Shown piece by piece: positions 62,625 to 64,000 of a stretch of 64,000 nucleotides of DNA. Both the position numbers and the translations under genes were made by a program. The DNA is from Halanaerobium salsuginis (GTDB taxonomy: Bacteria; Bacillota; Halanaerobiia; Halanaerobiales; Halanaerobiaceae), in NCBI RefSeq assembly GCF_900114545.1, contig NZ_FOTI01000012.1, positions 1 through 64,000 on the forward strand. The letters run 5' to 3'. Every line of letters begins with the position of its first letter. The stretch's first letter is position 1. A model generated the notes under the pieces. The model was not told the origin of the DNA. It saw only the letters and a list, made by a program, of their open reading frames with translations, and made no database searches.

Positions 62625-63815
62625 ATGCATAATGTAGAAACAGCAATTGCTAATTTTAAAGCAGGTAAATGGGTTATTATAGTTGATGATAAAAGCGAAG
62701 AAAATTCTGGAAATTTAGTCGGTGCAGCTGAAAAACTTGATCAAAATAAACTTAGCTTTCTGTCCAGAGAAGCGGGCGGAATAGTTAATTTGATTTTGCC
62801 TCAAGAAAAATTAAAAAATTTAAATCTTCCTCTTGCAGATGAAAAATTTGCTGCTCAGACTGATTCTTTTTCAACTCTAGCCTTAAAAAACCTAACCACT
62901 GGAACTAAAACGGGTGATCAGCTGAAGACCATTAAAAGATTAATTTCTGATCATGCTGTCCGTGAAGATTTTACTTTTCCCGGCCATATCTTACCCCGAG
63001 CTGCACAGCCAGGAGGAGTTTTAAGAAAAGCAGATTATCCTGAAGCAGCAGCTGACCTTGCTAAATTTGCTAAACTGAAAGCAGCAGCTGTTAGCTGTCT
63101 GATTTTAAATAAACAGGGTAAAGCAGCAAAATTGAAAGAATTAAAAGACTTTGCTGCTCAACATAAACTCGATCTGCTTACGTTGGAAGATTTAATTAAA
63201 TACCGGAAACAAAATGAAAAATTAGTTAATTTAGCCGCAGAGGCAGAATTACCAACCGATTATGGTAAATTTAAGATTAAAATCTATACTAATCAACTTG
63301 ATAATAAAGAACATATTGCAATTGTAAAAGGTGATATTGAGCAAAAGCAGGATGTTCTAGTAAGAGTCCATTCTCAATGTATAACAGGTGATATTTTTGG
63401 CTCAAATAGATGTGATTGTGGAGAACAGTTGGCAGCTTCCTTAAAAACGATAGAACAAGAGGGAGCAGGTGTAGTACTTTATATGCGCCAAGAAGGGAGA
63501 GGAATTGGGTTGGTAAATAAGATTAAAGCATATCAGCTTCAAGATGAAGGACTTGATACAGTTGAAGCTAATGTAGCTTTAGGTTTTAAACCTGATCTTA
63601 GAGATTATGGAATTGGAGCTCAAATTCTAACTGATCTTGGCTTAAGCACAATTAGATTATTAACTAATAATCCAACTAAAGTTGTAGGTTTAGCTGGCTA
63701 TGGTCTTGAAATAACTGAAAGAGTAGCAATTGAAATGGAGCCCCACCCCGAAAATAAATTTTATTTAAAAACTAAAAAAGAAAAAATGGGTCATTTATTA
63801 AATTTAGATCATTAA
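62625..63815 (+). CDS. ribA: RibBA-type fusion with degenerate RibB half and intact GTP cyclohydrolase II
   Basis: A 396-residue two-domain protein. The C-terminal GTP cyclohydrolase II (about 200-396) is complete: the zinc site [24 protein letters not shown] and LLTNNPTKV. The N-terminal 3,4-dihydroxybutanone-phosphate synthase fold (1-195) has lost its active-site residues. DDEDRENEGDL reads [11 protein letters not shown] (residues 21-31), GHTEA reads DYPEA (His to Tyr138), and CEI reads CLI (Glu to Leu159). It therefore probably acts only as RibA. The frame is intact and FMN-regulated. No ribE or ribH follows within the window. Confidence 0.88.
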   Translation: MHNVETAIANFKAGKWVIIVDDKSEENSGNLVGAAEKLDQNKLSFLSREAGGIVNLILPQEKLKNLNLPLADEKFAAQTDSFSTLALKNLTTGTKTGDQLKTIKRLISDHAVREDFTFPGHILPRAAQPGGVLRKADYPEAAADLAKFAKLKAAAVSCLILNKQGKAAKLKELKDFAAQHKLDLLTLEDLIKYRKQNEKLVNLAAEAELPTDYGKFKIKIYTNQLDNKEHIAIVKGDIEQKQDVLVRVHSQCITGDIFGSNRCDCGEQLAASLKTIEQEGAGVVLYMRQEGRGIGLVNKIKAYQLQDEGLDTVEANVALGFKPDLRDYGIGAQILTDLGLSTIRLLTNNPTKVVGLAGYGLEITERVAIEMEPHPENKFYLKTKKEKMGHLLNLDH

Positions 63816-63832
63816 ATAGGTAGATTGTAGCG

Positions 63833-63880
63833 GCCATATCGGAAGAGATATGGTCAGTAATAATTTTCAGAAAATTATTA
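63833..63880 (+). terminator. tandem hairpins after the rib operon
   Basis: GCCATATC pairs with GATATGGT-type bases (63833-63854). Next, TAATAATTTT (63858-63867) pairs with AAAATTATTA (63871-63880) around CAG, followed by CTTTT. The second is the better terminator candidate. Confidence 0.55.
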
Positions 63881-63894
63881 CTTTTAGATTTAGC

Positions 63895-63923
63895 TTGCAT
63901 CTTCAGGATTTCTTGTTTATAAT
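63895..63923 (+). promoter_or_regulatory. promoter at the right edge
   Basis: TTGCAT (63895-63900), a 17-base spacer and TATAAT (63918-63923). AGTAATGATTACT (63930-63942), a perfect 6-1-6 palindrome, covers the probable start point. Confidence 0.7.
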
Positions 63924-63985
63924 ATATTTAGTAATGATTACTGATAAGCTTTTTTTAATCAAAATAATTTTAGGGGGAATACATA

Positions 63986-64000
63986 ATGGATTTAAAATTT
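63986..64000 (+). CDS. start of a gene cut by the window edge
   Basis: ATG with a GGGGG site ten bases upstream, reading MDLKF to the edge. Promoter and ribosome site make it credible; the product cannot be told. Confidence 0.4.

Overview
The window is an AT-rich stretch of bacterial chromosome with tightly packed genes, mostly on the + strand, strong AGGAGG-type ribosome sites and many TTG/GTG starts. Several traits point to an anaerobic, fermentative, low-GC Firmicute of the Halanaerobiales type (genus level is inference). These are a six-gene Rnf complex, a bifunctional AdhE with a Rex-like operator, a T-box leader, a GSI-alpha-like glutamine synthetase, and an L21-L27-Obg block. An AsmA-like envelope protein and an M16 protease pair fit the diderm (outer-membrane-bearing) envelope known for that order. 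No rRNA, tRNA, CRISPR array or prophage was seen.

Layout. 1-340 is the 3' end of an IS30-family transposase. 501-1598 is a LysM/M23 cell-wall hydrolase. 1658-4318 is a metal-efflux module (P1B ATPase plus ArsR/SmtB repressor) with a recognisable SmtB-type operator. 4395-7231 encodes an active/inactive M16 peptidase pair. 7255-10242 is valS behind a T-box. 10438-14504 holds a MobB-like P-loop protein and fabH-fabD-fabF without acpP or fabG. 14664-18813 holds a P-loop/Asp23 fusion with a large leader hairpin, a GH65 phosphorylase and an EamA permease. 18890-23426 carries transketolase, a DUF212 membrane protein (- strand), folC and a SPOR protein.

23583-28609 is rnfCDGEAB, followed by a NusG-II protein and a Gx-transporter-like protein. 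From 29703 a long shape/division block runs maf-radC-mreBCD-mrdA-minCDE-rodA. The minE gene has no ATG/GTG/TTG start and is easily missed. It continues into a radical-SAM pair, an RNase E/G, rplU-rpmA (with an L21 leader and no prp gene between), obg, yhbY, degV, an ABC-F ATPase and a PAS-PAS-GGDEF-HD-GYP c-di-GMP protein.

50484-54792 (- strand) is a nitrogen block: glnA, a NadE-like protein that has lost the SGGIDS motif, amt and glnK. 55228-57874 is adhE. 58132-61089 holds the canonical glutamine-dependent nadE and an AsmA-like protein. 61135-63815 is an FMN-riboswitch operon with a divergent ribD and a ribBA whose RibB half has lost its catalytic residues. A new promoter and the first codons of another gene close the window.

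Most genes are housekeeping. The parts most worth a second look are the degenerate RibBA and NadE paralogues in intact, regulated settings, the P-loop/Asp23 fusion with its leader hairpin, the non-canonical minE start, and the operator-like palindromes at glnA and at the right edge.
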